Part shown: positions 37,054 to 46,036 of the stretch, one piece after another
How positions within the stretch are numbered: position 1 is the stretch's first letter
How the letters are laid out: every line of letters begins with the position of its first letter
Assembly (NCBI GenBank): GCA_025454975.1
Contig: JALONK010000005.1
Location: forward strand, 47,896-111,895
Reading direction: 5' to 3'
Length of the DNA stretch: 64,000 bases
DNA from: Bacteroidia bacterium
GTDB lineage: Bacteria > Bacteroidota > Bacteroidia > UKL13-3
Notes under the pieces: generated by a model
Databases searched by the model: none
Told to the model about the DNA's origin: nothing
What the model saw: the letters and a program-made list of their open reading frames with translations, nothing else
Made by a program: the position numbers and the translations under genes

Positions 37054-37896
37054 ATGAATTTAACTGTAGATATTGATTCAAACTCGGGTTTTTGTTTTGG
37101 TGTGGTGTATGCTATTCAAATGGCTGAAGACATCCTCGACGAAACCGGTCATTTATATTGTTTAGGTGATATTGTACATAATGATGAAGAAGTTGAAAGG
37201 CTGAAACAAAAAGGCCTCAAAATAATTGACCATGATACCTTAAGAACACTTAAAGGGGAAAAAGTATTAATTCGCGCCCATGGTGAACCACCTGAAACTT
37301 ACAAATTAGCACTTGATAATGAATTAGAGTTAATTGATGCCAGTTGCCCGGTAGTGCTTAAGCTTCAAAACCGAGTTAGAGACGCCTATAACGACGAAGA
37401 GCAAATTATTATTTATGGAAAACATGGACATGCTGAAGTTGCAGGTTTGCTTGGACAAACAGGGGGGAATGCCATAGTAATTGAAAAATTTGAAGAGCTT
37501 GAAAAATACAAATTGCCTAAAAAAGTTCAACTTTTTAGTCAAACCACCAAAAGCACTAAAAACCTGTACAACCTTAAAAAAATAATTGAAGACAAAGGCG
37601 TTGAAGTAGATTTTAATGATACCCTTTGCCGACAAGTGAGTAACAGAGATGGTGAATTAAGAAAATTTGCTACTAAATATAACAAGATTGTTTTTGTTGC
37701 AGGTAAAAAATCATCAAATGGAAAAGTACTACATGATGTATGTAAAGAAGTAAATTCAAATACCTTCTTTGTAAGCAGCAAAAACGATATTGACGCAACT
37801 TGGTTTAATGATGGAGACACTGTTGGTATCTGTGGAGCAACATCAACACCTCAATGGCAAATGGAAGAAGTGAAAGAAGCCCTATTATTATTATAA
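37054..37896 (+). CDS. ispH: 4-hydroxy-3-methylbut-2-enyl diphosphate reductase
   Basis: The last enzyme of the MEP pathway, a [4Fe-4S] protein that makes IPP and DMAPP. The three cluster cysteines are in SGFCFGV, DASCPVVLKLQNR and DTLCRQVSNRDGE. 280 residues is normal. TATTTTTG 15 bp upstream may be the -7 element. It is followed after 2 bp by glutathione peroxidase. Confidence 0.95.
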   Translation: MNLTVDIDSNSGFCFGVVYAIQMAEDILDETGHLYCLGDIVHNDEEVERLKQKGLKIIDHDTLRTLKGEKVLIRAHGEPPETYKLALDNELELIDASCPVVLKLQNRVRDAYNDEEQIIIYGKHGHAEVAGLLGQTGGNAIVIEKFEELEKYKLPKKVQLFSQTTKSTKNLYNLKKIIEDKGVEVDFNDTLCRQVSNRDGELRKFATKYNKIVFVAGKKSSNGKVLHDVCKEVNSNTFFVSSKNDIDATWFNDGDTVGICGATSTPQWQMEEVKEALLLL

Positions 37897-37898
37897 AA

Positions 37899-38477
37899 AT
37901 GAAAAAAGCTATTTTAATTATTACTACCTTAACTTGCATCAGCTACGCTGCTTATAGTATCTTTTTTAAAACTCCTAATGTTACACATGCACCTATGAAT
38001 AAAAGTTTTTATGATTTAAGTGCTAAGGCTATTGATGGCACAACCTTAATAAAAATGGGCGCATTTAAAGGTAAAAAAATATTAATTGTAAATACAGCTT
38101 CTGAATGTGGCTATACTCCTCAATATGAAGGATTGCAAAAGTTGAGCGAACAATTTAAAGACAAATTAGTAATTATTGGTTTTCCTTGCAATCAATTTGG
38201 CGGGCAAGAACCTGGCAACGGTGAAGAAATTTCTACTTTTTGCAAAAAGAATTATGGTGTTACTTTTCAACTAACCGAAAAAGTTGATGTTAAAGGAAGC
38301 GGCCAACACCCAATCTATCAATGGCTTTGCCAAAAAAGCAATAATGGTGTAGGTGATTATGAAGTAAAATGGAACTTCAATAAATTTTTAATTAGTGAAA
38401 CAGGCGAGTTATTAGGGTACTTCCCTTCTTCTGTGAAACCTAATGCTGAGCAACTAATCAACGCTATTAATAAATAA
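37899..38477 (+). CDS. Glutathione peroxidase-family protein, membrane-anchored or exported
   Basis: 192 residues. The N-terminal hydrophobic stretch KKAILIITTLTCISYAAYSIF is a signal or anchor. The peroxidatic cysteine lies in NTASECGYTPQYEGLQ; GFPCNQFGGQEPG and KWNFNKFLI carry the Gln/Trp/Asn of the catalytic set. Many such bacterial enzymes use thioredoxin rather than glutathione. The ATG at 37899 follows the ispH stop by 2 bp, so the track start inside ispH is rejected. Confidence 0.9.
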   Translation: MKKAILIITTLTCISYAAYSIFFKTPNVTHAPMNKSFYDLSAKAIDGTTLIKMGAFKGKKILIVNTASECGYTPQYEGLQKLSEQFKDKLVIIGFPCNQFGGQEPGNGEEISTFCKKNYGVTFQLTEKVDVKGSGQHPIYQWLCQKSNNGVGDYEVKWNFNKFLISETGELLGYFPSSVKPNAEQLINAINK

Positions 38478-38494
38478 CACTTAGTTAACCTAAA

Positions 38495-39604
38495 TCAAAA
38501 AGGCTTACCATGTGTTTGTTTTATTAACCTGTTTACCAAAAAAGGAAATGGTTTTAACATACTTATTACAACATTAGTAATGGTTGGATGACCAAAAACA
38601 GACTGAATAAATTTGCCTGTTTTTAACCGTGATTCAAAAGTAGCTTTCCATTTTTTGCCGTAGTCGGTTATTATCTTCGTTTCATCCATTCCATTCTTAA
38701 TTATGGTTTGCGATAACAAATGCGCTGCGTGCATGGCCATACTCATTCCATTACCACATAATGGGGTAATTAATCCTGCGGTATCTCCGGCCATGATAAT
38801 TCCATTTTGAGCAATTGATTTCCCCTCAAAACTTATTTGTGATATTGCCAATGGCTCATCATACAACGGTTTAAAGTTTTGAAAGTAGTGACTTAAATAC
38901 GGATTTTTATATAGCACCATCTTTTCCATTAATCTTATATCACCATGATGTTCTTTTAAATTATCGCCTGTAGTTAGGTAACACATACAATATTTACCAT
39001 CTTCAATCCTAGAAATCCCACAATAACCATCTTTAAAGTTATGCAATTCGATAATATCATCAGGTAAATCGGCCACTACATGATATTTGACACCAATATA
39101 ATTACTTAAACTTCTTTTTGTTGAAGAAATAAACGAACGATTTAGTTTTACATCTAAGTTAGAACGTTTGCCCCAAGTTCCCAAAACTAATTGTGCGTTA
39201 AACAGTCCATGTGTAGTAGTTAAAGAATGATTTTCTACCTGTAAAACTTTACACCCGGTAATCACATTAACACCAACATCCAAGGCTCGTTGGTACAATA
39301 AATTATCTAAGGTAAATCGGCTAATACCAAAACCGCCCAAAGGTAAATCATGAGCTAATGAGTTACCATTTGGAGCACTTACCTTTAATCTTTTAATGAT
39401 AGGTAAATTAAGTTGAGTTAGGTTTATACCCAATCGGTTTAAATAATCGAAACTTTCCAAACTTACGTATTCGCCACATACTTTATGATACGGGTATTGT
39501 TCTTTTTCAAAAAGCACCACATCAAACCCATTAAGGGCTAATTCAATAGACGATGTTAAGCCTGCTAAGCCTCCGCCAATAATAGCTATTTGATGTGTAT
39601 TCAT
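38495..39604 (-). CDS. FAD-dependent oxidoreductase (geranylgeranyl reductase-like)
   Basis: 369 residues. The N-terminal Rossmann motif AIIGGGLAGLTSSIELALNGFDVVLFEKE binds FAD; YPYHKVCGEYVS and AGDTAGLITPLCGNGMSMAMHAA are typical of the group. In Bacteroidota close relatives sit next to a type III polyketide synthase and a methyltransferase. The start MNTHQIAIIGGG (39604) overlaps the methyltransferase stop by 4 bp (ATGA), which supports coupling. No PKS is adjacent here. Confidence 0.85.
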   Translation of the reverse strand: MNTHQIAIIGGGLAGLTSSIELALNGFDVVLFEKEQYPYHKVCGEYVSLESFDYLNRLGINLTQLNLPIIKRLKVSAPNGNSLAHDLPLGGFGISRFTLDNLLYQRALDVGVNVITGCKVLQVENHSLTTTHGLFNAQLVLGTWGKRSNLDVKLNRSFISSTKRSLSNYIGVKYHVVADLPDDIIELHNFKDGYCGISRIEDGKYCMCYLTTGDNLKEHHGDIRLMEKMVLYKNPYLSHYFQNFKPLYDEPLAISQISFEGKSIAQNGIIMAGDTAGLITPLCGNGMSMAMHAAHLLSQTIIKNGMDETKIITDYGKKWKATFESRLKTGKFIQSVFGHPTITNVVISMLKPFPFLVNRLIKQTHGKPF

Positions 39605-40299
39605 TTGCCGGGGTATAAAATAATTTGCCACCTGAAGGCCCATTTCCATGAAAGACTAAAAGCTGAATTTGGCATTAATCCAATACATTCTTTTTTAGTA
39701 AACGCCCTTAATACAGAAAGTGCTGCGTCATGCTTAACTAAATATGATTTTGAGAATAAAGCTGTTAACCATTTTATACTATAATAAGCAATCGGATGTC
39801 TATGAATATCATTAATGATTCCAGCTACCTTAACATGTTTCGCAATCCAACTGAATAATGCTTTGTTATCGTCGTCGTTCAGGTGATGGCAAAATAAAGA
39901 ACAGCAGATGATGTCGAATGAATTATTGCCTTCTACCAATTTTCTGTAATCCGATTGATGAAAAGAAATGTTGGGAAAATTAATACAGTTACGGGTTGCA
40001 TATTTAATGCAATCAGCCTTGATATCGGCCCCAACTAAATTCATAGATATCCCGTTTTTTGCTCCCCATGCAGCAATTACTTTTAAAGTATCACCTCCTC
40101 CACTACCAATATCAAGCACCGTATAGGTATATCCTTTCTTTAGGTTTAATGAATGCAATGCTTGAGTTATTACATTGTATCCACCTAAATAATAATTAAT
40201 GGCATGTAACTCTGATAAATTTAAAAATAAGTCATCCTGTGGAATATTTTCATTATCCAACAACTCTTTTTCCTTGCTTCTTGTTCTCCATTTATTCAT
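39601..40299 (-). CDS. SAM-dependent methyltransferase
   Basis: 232 residues with the class I motif VLDIGSGGGDTLKVIA and the acidic post-I motif VGADIK. The N-terminal RTRSKEKELLDNENIPQDDLFLNLSELHAINYYLGGYN is typical of the methyltransferase that accompanies type III PKS genes in Bacteroidota. It overlaps both neighbours (8 bp upstream, 4 bp downstream). Substrate unknown; probably a small aromatic or lipid. Confidence 0.85.
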   Translation of the reverse strand: MNKWRTRSKEKELLDNENIPQDDLFLNLSELHAINYYLGGYNVITQALHSLNLKKGYTYTVLDIGSGGGDTLKVIAAWGAKNGISMNLVGADIKADCIKYATRNCINFPNISFHQSDYRKLVEGNNSFDIICCSLFCHHLNDDDNKALFSWIAKHVKVAGIINDIHRHPIAYYSIKWLTALFSKSYLVKHDAALSVLRAFTKKECIGLMPNSAFSLSWKWAFRWQIILYPGK

Positions 40300-41272
40300 T
40301 ATGTTTTTGGTTTACATAAACACCAAAATTAAAATCGCTTTGATTGGTGGTTCTCATCCATTCATTTTCTATTTCAAACAACTCTTGTAACAAAGCGGTT
40401 GTTTCAGGTTTATTAAAGTGATGAGCAATATCTTTTAATAAAAAGGTTAATAAATTACCACCATACGGCTTTAGTTCAACCATTTTAAAATGATTATCTA
40501 AAGCTGATAGAATATTAGCCGAATCAGCAGCTTCTGATGGGTCAGACAATACCATTCTTAAATATCCCGGGAAATATACTTTACGTTTTATTTGTGTACT
40601 TAATTTTCGTGTTTTAAAAACATCAGGAACCTTTTCGTCATATACTTTTTGTACTTCACTTTTTCTATGGGCATTAAACTGAAACCTTGATGCTCCTGTA
40701 TATTCATTTATAATCAAATATCCGCCGGGCTTTAACGTTTGCTTTACTTGTTTTAACAAATCATTGATAGCTGTAAAATGATGAAGTGAAGAGTGAAATA
40801 AAACCACATCATACGTATTTTCAGAAAAAGGAAACCGATAAACATCATCAACAAAAAAATGACAACAGTTTACCTTAGCACTCGCAGCATTTTTGATGGC
40901 ATCATTTATTGCAGTTGGAGAAATATCAAAGGCATCAATATGTGAAAACTGTTTATGTTTACCGAAACTAATTTCTTTCATTCCTGTTCCACACCCGATA
41001 CTTAACATCGATACATTATCGGCGGTTTTAAGGTATTTGTTAACTACATAATCAGGATATTCTAATTCGCGATTGCCGGTAATTAATGCATTCCAGCGAC
41101 TTCTAATTTCATCAACTTGCCACCAATTACTACCGGGTACTTCATCAACCTGCCAAGTACTTAAAACCCGTTGATTAGCTGAACTAAAAAACTTTTTAAT
41201 TGCATATGACGAACCTCGTTCTTTAAGCTTATACCACAGGTCAACAAAATCATTTACATGAATCAACCCCAT
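40292..41272 (-). CDS. Class I SAM-dependent methyltransferase
   Basis: 326 residues. The N-terminal ~80 residues are not recognised; the methyltransferase core follows (MLSIGCGTGMKEISFG, DAFDISPTAINDA, DVVLFHSSLHHF, LKPGGYLIINEYTG). It overlaps the next gene by 8 bp and shares one base with the preceding gene. Its presence beside the other methyltransferase and the FAD enzyme suggests a modification pathway. Substrate unknown. Confidence 0.82.
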   Translation of the reverse strand: MGLIHVNDFVDLWYKLKERGSSYAIKKFFSSANQRVLSTWQVDEVPGSNWWQVDEIRSRWNALITGNRELEYPDYVVNKYLKTADNVSMLSIGCGTGMKEISFGKHKQFSHIDAFDISPTAINDAIKNAASAKVNCCHFFVDDVYRFPFSENTYDVVLFHSSLHHFTAINDLLKQVKQTLKPGGYLIINEYTGASRFQFNAHRKSEVQKVYDEKVPDVFKTRKLSTQIKRKVYFPGYLRMVLSDPSEAADSANILSALDNHFKMVELKPYGGNLLTFLLKDIAHHFNKPETTALLQELFEIENEWMRTTNQSDFNFGVYVNQKHNE

Positions 41273-41721
41273 TATACTAATGCTAAAAATAAAACCTTTT
41301 CCATAGTTGATGGCAGTTTAAACATTCCTTTATTGCTAATCCATTGGTAGTTTGGGTTAGGTTGATAGGATTCTTTCAATAAAATACCTTCTTTAACCTC
41401 AAATGATCCGATGATGTCTTCTTGTTCGGGATTATCAGGATTGGTAGAGCGTTCATCAACAATATAAGCTATAGGATTATTTAATTGAGGCACATGTAAT
41501 TCAGTAGCATCGGCAAAAAGCAACATTGTTTTATGAAACAAGTCGATAAATGCCGGATTATAAGCGATATTGCTGTGAATAATCTTCTCACTATTATCTT
41601 TAAGCATCCCAACAATTGCCTTTTGATTTTTAATTTTAGCTAAGGTTGCTCCATCAAAAAGCGATAATAAGGTTACTTCTTGTGATTCAATTTCGGTTTT
41701 GATGCTATATAAATTCATCAT
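41272..41721 (-). CDS. Conserved hypothetical protein
   Basis: 149 residues, no recognised domain, no signal or transmembrane helix. It contains a region DATELHVPQLNNPIAYIVDERSTNPDNPEQEDIIGSFEV and otherwise mixed alpha/beta composition. It heads the operon with the two methyltransferases and the FAD enzyme. The -7-like TACCTTTG (41728-41735 on the minus strand) lies so close to the ATG (41721 or 41718) that the mRNA leader would be only a few bases. Confidence 0.6.
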   Translation of the reverse strand: MMNLYSIKTEIESQEVTLLSLFDGATLAKIKNQKAIVGMLKDNSEKIIHSNIAYNPAFIDLFHKTMLLFADATELHVPQLNNPIAYIVDERSTNPDNPEQEDIIGSFEVKEGILLKESYQPNPNYQWISNKGMFKLPSTMEKVLFLALV

Positions 41722-41779
41722 ATTGCACAAAGGTATAAAATCATTCCTTTTTACCTTGATAAGAAATGATTGGTTAAGG

Positions 41780-41810
41780 TTGTGCTGTTTCCAATAAACT
41801 TTTACCTTTG
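41780..41810 (+). promoter_or_regulatory. purQ promoter
   Basis: TTG at 41780-41782, a 20-bp spacer and TACCTTTG at 41803-41810 match the Bacteroidota promoter. The start codon chosen for purQ is 28 bp downstream. The region is divergent from the hypothetical-methyltransferase operon, which has its own TACCTTTG at 41728-41735. Confidence 0.72.
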
Positions 41811-41838
41811 CGCTGCATTAAAATTTAACAAAATAATT

Positions 41839-42531
41839 ATGAAAGTTGGCGTAGTAATTTTTCCCGGGTCTAATTGTGACAAAGACGCACTGTATGCATT
41901 CAATAATCAATTCGGCTGCGAAACAGTTGAATTATGGCATAAAGACACCGATTTAAAAGGCTGCGATTTAATTTTTCTACCCGGTGGTTTTAGTTATGGC
42001 GATTATTTGAGAAGCGGTGCCATTGCAAGATTTTCACCAATTATGCAATCAGTAATCAATTTTTCGGCTAAAGGTGGTTTAGTTTGGGGCGTATGTAATG
42101 GATTCCAAATTTTGTGTGAAGCCGGATTGTTGCCCGGCGTGTTATTGCATAATCAACACCAACAATTTGCTTGTAAAAATGTATATATAAAGGCAGAAAC
42201 TAATAACAGTTTAATTACCCAAAACCTCATCAAAGGGAAAGCACTAAAAATTCCGATCGCTCATGGTGAAGGTCGCTATTTTTGCGATGAACAAACCTTG
42301 ACTGAACTAAAAAATAACGACCAAATTTTATTTCGCTATTGCGATGAAAATGGCGCATTAAACAGTGATGCAAACCCTAATGGCTCATTAGAACATATTG
42401 CAGGTATTACTAACAAAACCCGCAATGTATTCGGGATGATGCCGCATCCTGAACGTGCCGTAGACCAAGACATCTTTAATACCGACGGAAGAGGTTTGTT
42501 TGAAAGCTTGCTAAAACTTCAAACCGCTTAA
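41839..42531 (+). CDS. purQ: Phosphoribosylformylglycinamidine synthase, glutaminase subunit PurQ
   Basis: Supplies ammonia from glutamine to the FGAR amidotransferase in purine synthesis. 230 residues of class I glutaminase: nucleophile in WGVCNGFQIL, catalytic His/Glu in MMPHPERAVD. The ORF track's longer form begins upstream of the promoter; the start here is MKVGVVIFPGSNCD at 41839. No purL or purS is adjacent. Confidence 0.93.
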   Translation: MKVGVVIFPGSNCDKDALYAFNNQFGCETVELWHKDTDLKGCDLIFLPGGFSYGDYLRSGAIARFSPIMQSVINFSAKGGLVWGVCNGFQILCEAGLLPGVLLHNQHQQFACKNVYIKAETNNSLITQNLIKGKALKIPIAHGEGRYFCDEQTLTELKNNDQILFRYCDENGALNSDANPNGSLEHIAGITNKTRNVFGMMPHPERAVDQDIFNTDGRGLFESLLKLQTA

Positions 42532-42546
42532 ACTAATCTTAATAAA

Positions 42547-43728
42547 TTAGTAAGACAAAATTGCATTCGGCTTTACCAGTTTAACTTTTTCAGCAATAGT
42601 TGCTTTAAGTTCATCAATGTTTAAGCCCTTTTGAGCCGAGACAAAAATAACAGGAGCATTCTCTTTTGCCATCCAGGTAGATTTTAATTGTTGGATATAT
42701 TCAGCCGTTGTTGGTCCCTGTTCATCAGGCATTGATAATGGTGCTTGCAATTTATCAATCTTATTAAAAACTAAAACAACAGGTTTATTAGCTGCATTAA
42801 TTTCAATCAATGTTTTATTAACTACTTCAATATGTTGCTCAAAATTCGGATGCGACACATCCACCACATGAATCAATACATCTGCTTCCCTTATTTCATC
42901 CAAGGTGCTTTTAAAACATTCAATTAATTGATGTGGCAGTTTCCTTATAAACCCAACGGTATCTGTTAATAATAAGGGTATGTCATTAATTACCACCTTT
43001 CTAACAGTACTGTCTAATGTTGCAAAAAGTTTATCTTCAGCCAATACATCACTTTTACTAAGCAAATTCATTATAGTTGATTTACCAACATTGGTATATC
43101 CAACTAACGTGATACGCGCCTTATCATCCCTGTTTTTTCTTCTTGTATCAGCCTGTTGCTCTATTTCTTTCAGCTTATCTTTCAGGCGTCCGATGGTATT
43201 TCTAATCGCACGACGGTCGGTTTCTATTTCAGTTTCACCCGGACCCTTAGTCCCAATTCCTCCTGCATGTTTAGTTAAGTGTGTCCACATGCGTGTTAAA
43301 CGTGGCAACAAGTATTGCGACTGTGCCAGTTGCACCTGCAACTTTGCTTGGGCTGTTCGTGCACGTGTAGCGAAAATATCCAAGATTAAATTACTTCTAT
43401 CAAGTATTTTACATTTAATTTCATGCTCTAAATTTCTAATTTGTGATGGACTTAATTCATCATCAAAAATTACCATGTCTATTTCATTATCTTTCACAAA
43501 CAATGCAATCTCTTGTAATTTACCTTCGCCCACAAAAGTACCACCATGTGGTTTAGGCAAACGTTGCAAATAACGTTTAACCACCCTGGCACCCGCAGTT
43601 AACGTTAGAAATGAAAGCTCATCTAAATACTCTTCTGCTTGCTCCAATTTTTGATTGCCGGTGATTACCCCTACTAAAACTGCTGTTTCTTGTTTCTTAC
43701 GTGTATCGTATAATTTGCCTTTAGCCAT
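42547..43728 (-). CDS. hflX: GTPase HflX
   Basis: A ribosome-binding GTPase that splits stalled ribosomes under stress. The N-terminal HflX domain (KGKLYDTRKKQETAVLVGV...GTFVGEGKLQEIALFV) and the GTP-binding motifs GYTNVGKS (G1), DTVGF (G3) and NKID (G4) are complete. MAKGKLYDTRK (43728) is chosen as start because TATCTTTG (43738-43745) lies just upstream; the track start is 11 residues longer. Convergent with purQ. Confidence 0.93.
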   Translation of the reverse strand: MAKGKLYDTRKKQETAVLVGVITGNQKLEQAEEYLDELSFLTLTAGARVVKRYLQRLPKPHGGTFVGEGKLQEIALFVKDNEIDMVIFDDELSPSQIRNLEHEIKCKILDRSNLILDIFATRARTAQAKLQVQLAQSQYLLPRLTRMWTHLTKHAGGIGTKGPGETEIETDRRAIRNTIGRLKDKLKEIEQQADTRRKNRDDKARITLVGYTNVGKSTIMNLLSKSDVLAEDKLFATLDSTVRKVVINDIPLLLTDTVGFIRKLPHQLIECFKSTLDEIREADVLIHVVDVSHPNFEQHIEVVNKTLIEINAANKPVVLVFNKIDKLQAPLSMPDEQGPTTAEYIQQLKSTWMAKENAPVIFVSAQKGLNIDELKATIAEKVKLVKPNAILSY

Positions 43729-43737
43729 ATAATGATT

Positions 43738-43797
43738 CAAAGATAAGATAGTTTGTTCCAAATTGCACTTACCATCACTTGTAAAGTACTACATTTG
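43738..43797. promoter_or_regulatory. Divergent -7 elements of hflX and menA
   Basis: TATCTTTG on the minus strand (43738-43745) serves hflX and TACATTTG on the plus strand (43790-43797) serves menA. Both are 9-10 bp from the chosen ATG, so the mRNA leaders would be very short. No good -33 motif was found for either. Confidence 0.5.
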
Positions 43798-43807
43798 TAC
43801 CGCTACG

Positions 43808-44776
43808 ATGAACAACACATGGAAAGCATGGATTAGTGCCATGCGCTTTAGAACTCTACCATTAGCTGTTTCAGGTATTTTACTTGGGAGCGGGCTTGCA
43901 GAAATAAGTGGTTATGAAAGCAACCATTTAATAAGTGGACTTGCTTTGTTAACTGCTGTTTTACTTCAAGTATTAAGTAACTTAGCCAACGATTATGGCG
44001 ACTTTACAAAAGGAACAGATAACGAAAACAGAATAGGAAATGTTAGGGCTTTGCAAAGCGGTGCCATTACTCCCAAAGCCATGTTAAAGGCTATTATTAT
44101 TTTTACTATACTCAGTTTGATTTGTGGTTTAACTTTGTTATACGTATCATTTAACGGTAACATCAACTTGCCTTTTGTTGGATACTTTTTAATGGGATTG
44201 GCTGCTATTGTTGCTGCAATTAAATATACTGTTGGAAAAACTGCTTATGGCTATAAAGGATTAGGTGATGTATTTGTATTTATATTTTTCGGCCCCGTTG
44301 CCGTATTAGGTATTTATTTATTACACCATGGATTTGTTTGGTTTTGGCCTTCTGATAATTGGGTAATATTACCGGCAACTGCAATAGGCTTGCTTAGTGC
44401 AGGTGTGTTAAACACTAATAACATCAGAGATATTGAAAATGACAGAAACTCTGGAAAGATTACAATTGTAGTAAAAATGGGGCTAACAAATGCCAAACGC
44501 TATCATCTGATATTATTAGCAGCTTCATTTGTTTGTACGCTGATTTACCTGTGGTTTAATAACAATTACAAACTTGAATTAATTGCTTTGCTTGGATTTT
44601 ATCCCATTTTTAAACAAGGATATCTAGTATTTATAACTGAACCTTCTTCGACATATAATCAATATTTAAAACAGCTAAGTCTAGGAATATTATTTATGGT
44701 GGTTGTGTTTATGATAGTTAAAACGGTTTCTTTAGGATTCTATGCCTATCATTTAACAAATTATTTTCTATACTAA
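43808..44776 (+). CDS. menA: 1,4-dihydroxy-2-naphthoate polyprenyltransferase
   Basis: A UbiA-family membrane enzyme that attaches the isoprenoid chain in menaquinone synthesis. The Asp-rich motif NDYGDFTKGTDNENR (motif 1) and NTNNIRDIENDRNSGK (motif 2) are present among eight or nine transmembrane helices. MNNTWKAWISAMRFRT is the normal family start at 43808; the track form extends 15 residues into the promoter. The next gene, menC, begins 1 bp after its stop. Confidence 0.94.
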   Translation: MNNTWKAWISAMRFRTLPLAVSGILLGSGLAEISGYESNHLISGLALLTAVLLQVLSNLANDYGDFTKGTDNENRIGNVRALQSGAITPKAMLKAIIIFTILSLICGLTLLYVSFNGNINLPFVGYFLMGLAAIVAAIKYTVGKTAYGYKGLGDVFVFIFFGPVAVLGIYLLHHGFVWFWPSDNWVILPATAIGLLSAGVLNTNNIRDIENDRNSGKITIVVKMGLTNAKRYHLILLAASFVCTLIYLWFNNNYKLELIALLGFYPIFKQGYLVFITEPSSTYNQYLKQLSLGILFMVVVFMIVKTVSLGFYAYHLTNYFLY

Positions 44777-44777
44777 T

Positions 44778-45839
44778 ATGATGTATTCAGCTTCCTTTGT
44801 TCCATACACCTTACTCTTTAAGAAGCCGGCAAAAACTTCGAGAAATGAGTTAGCTGAACACCAAGTTTATTATCTTAAACTAACACGCTTAATGGATGGA
44901 AAGGTAGGATATGGTGAGGCGGCACCTCTAAAGGGGTTGAGTATTGATGATGTTCCTCATTTCGAACAACAATTACAATTCGTTTGCGATAATTTACATC
45001 TTGGATGGCAAAATCTTTATGAAGATTTAATTGCTTTCCCAAGTTTACAATTTGCCTTAGAAACTGCCATCCTTAGTTTGCAAAATGAAGATTCGTTTTT
45101 ATTGTTTAAAAGTAATTTTACAGATGGAAATTCTGCCATTCCAATCAATGGTTTAATATGGATGAATGATAAAGAAACCATGCTAAAGGAGGCTTTGGAA
45201 AAAGCATCACAAGGTTTTAACACAATTAAATTTAAAGTTGGTGCATTAGATTTTGATGACGAATGTAGGATGCTGGAGGCGTTTAGAAAACAATATAATG
45301 CTTTTAAAATAACCATTCGACTTGATGCCAATGGTGCATTTAACGGAGACGATGCAGCAGAAAAATTGCGTGAACTTGCTCGCTTTGACATACACAGTAT
45401 TGAGCAACCAATCAAACCAAAACAATGGGATTTGATGGAAATGTTATGTGTTACATCTAAAATTCCTATTGCATTAGACGAAGAACTGATTGGGGTTTCA
45501 GTAAGTAATCATGGAAAAGATTTATTACAGAAAATAAAGCCTAAATACATCATCTTAAAACCAACTTTAATTGGTGGATTAAAGAATAGTGATGCATGGA
45601 TTAAACTCGCCGAACAACATGACATTGGGTGGTGGGCAACCAGTGCATTAGAAAGTAATGTCGGACTAAATGCAATAGCACAATGGACGGCCACTAAAAA
45701 CCTTCAATTACCGCAAGGATTAGGAACAGGAAGTTTATACCTTAATAATATCCCTTCTCCTTTATCTGTTAACCAAGGTGTGCTAAGTTATCAGCGTCAA
45801 GAAACCTGGGATATTAGTATATTAAATCAAACAACATAA
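44778..45839 (+). CDS. menC: o-succinylbenzoate synthase
   Basis: An enolase-superfamily enzyme of menaquinone synthesis. KxK motif in TIKFKVGALD, metal ligands in IRLDANGAF, SIEQPI and ALDEELIG, and the general base in ILKPTLIGG are all present. 353 residues is normal. It is cotranscribed with menA; no menE follows. Confidence 0.93.
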   Translation: MMYSASFVPYTLLFKKPAKTSRNELAEHQVYYLKLTRLMDGKVGYGEAAPLKGLSIDDVPHFEQQLQFVCDNLHLGWQNLYEDLIAFPSLQFALETAILSLQNEDSFLLFKSNFTDGNSAIPINGLIWMNDKETMLKEALEKASQGFNTIKFKVGALDFDDECRMLEAFRKQYNAFKITIRLDANGAFNGDDAAEKLRELARFDIHSIEQPIKPKQWDLMEMLCVTSKIPIALDEELIGVSVSNHGKDLLQKIKPKYIILKPTLIGGLKNSDAWIKLAEQHDIGWWATSALESNVGLNAIAQWTATKNLQLPQGLGTGSLYLNNIPSPLSVNQGVLSYQRQETWDISILNQTT

Positions 45840-46036
45840 GTTAGTATTTTTTTCTATTGAATTAAACTCAATTTTTCATCCCGAATGAAATATCTGATTT
45901 GTCGGTTTGTAATACATTTAATATCGAACAAGCTGTTCAAGATAATCTAACTTTATTGAGAACATCGTTACCTTTTGCACAACTTGTTTTAAATAAATTA
46001 AGCTAAACAATCGTTCGGCTTTTATACTCCATCACC

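Noticed and set aside
42980-43573. Plus-strand ORF of 197 aa
   Set aside because: Antisense shadow of hflX.
45850-46010. Open frame after menC ending IEQAVQDNLTLLRTSLPFAQLVLNKLS
   Set aside because: It looks coding-like but lacks a start and is short; could be a remnant, not enough to call a pseudogene.
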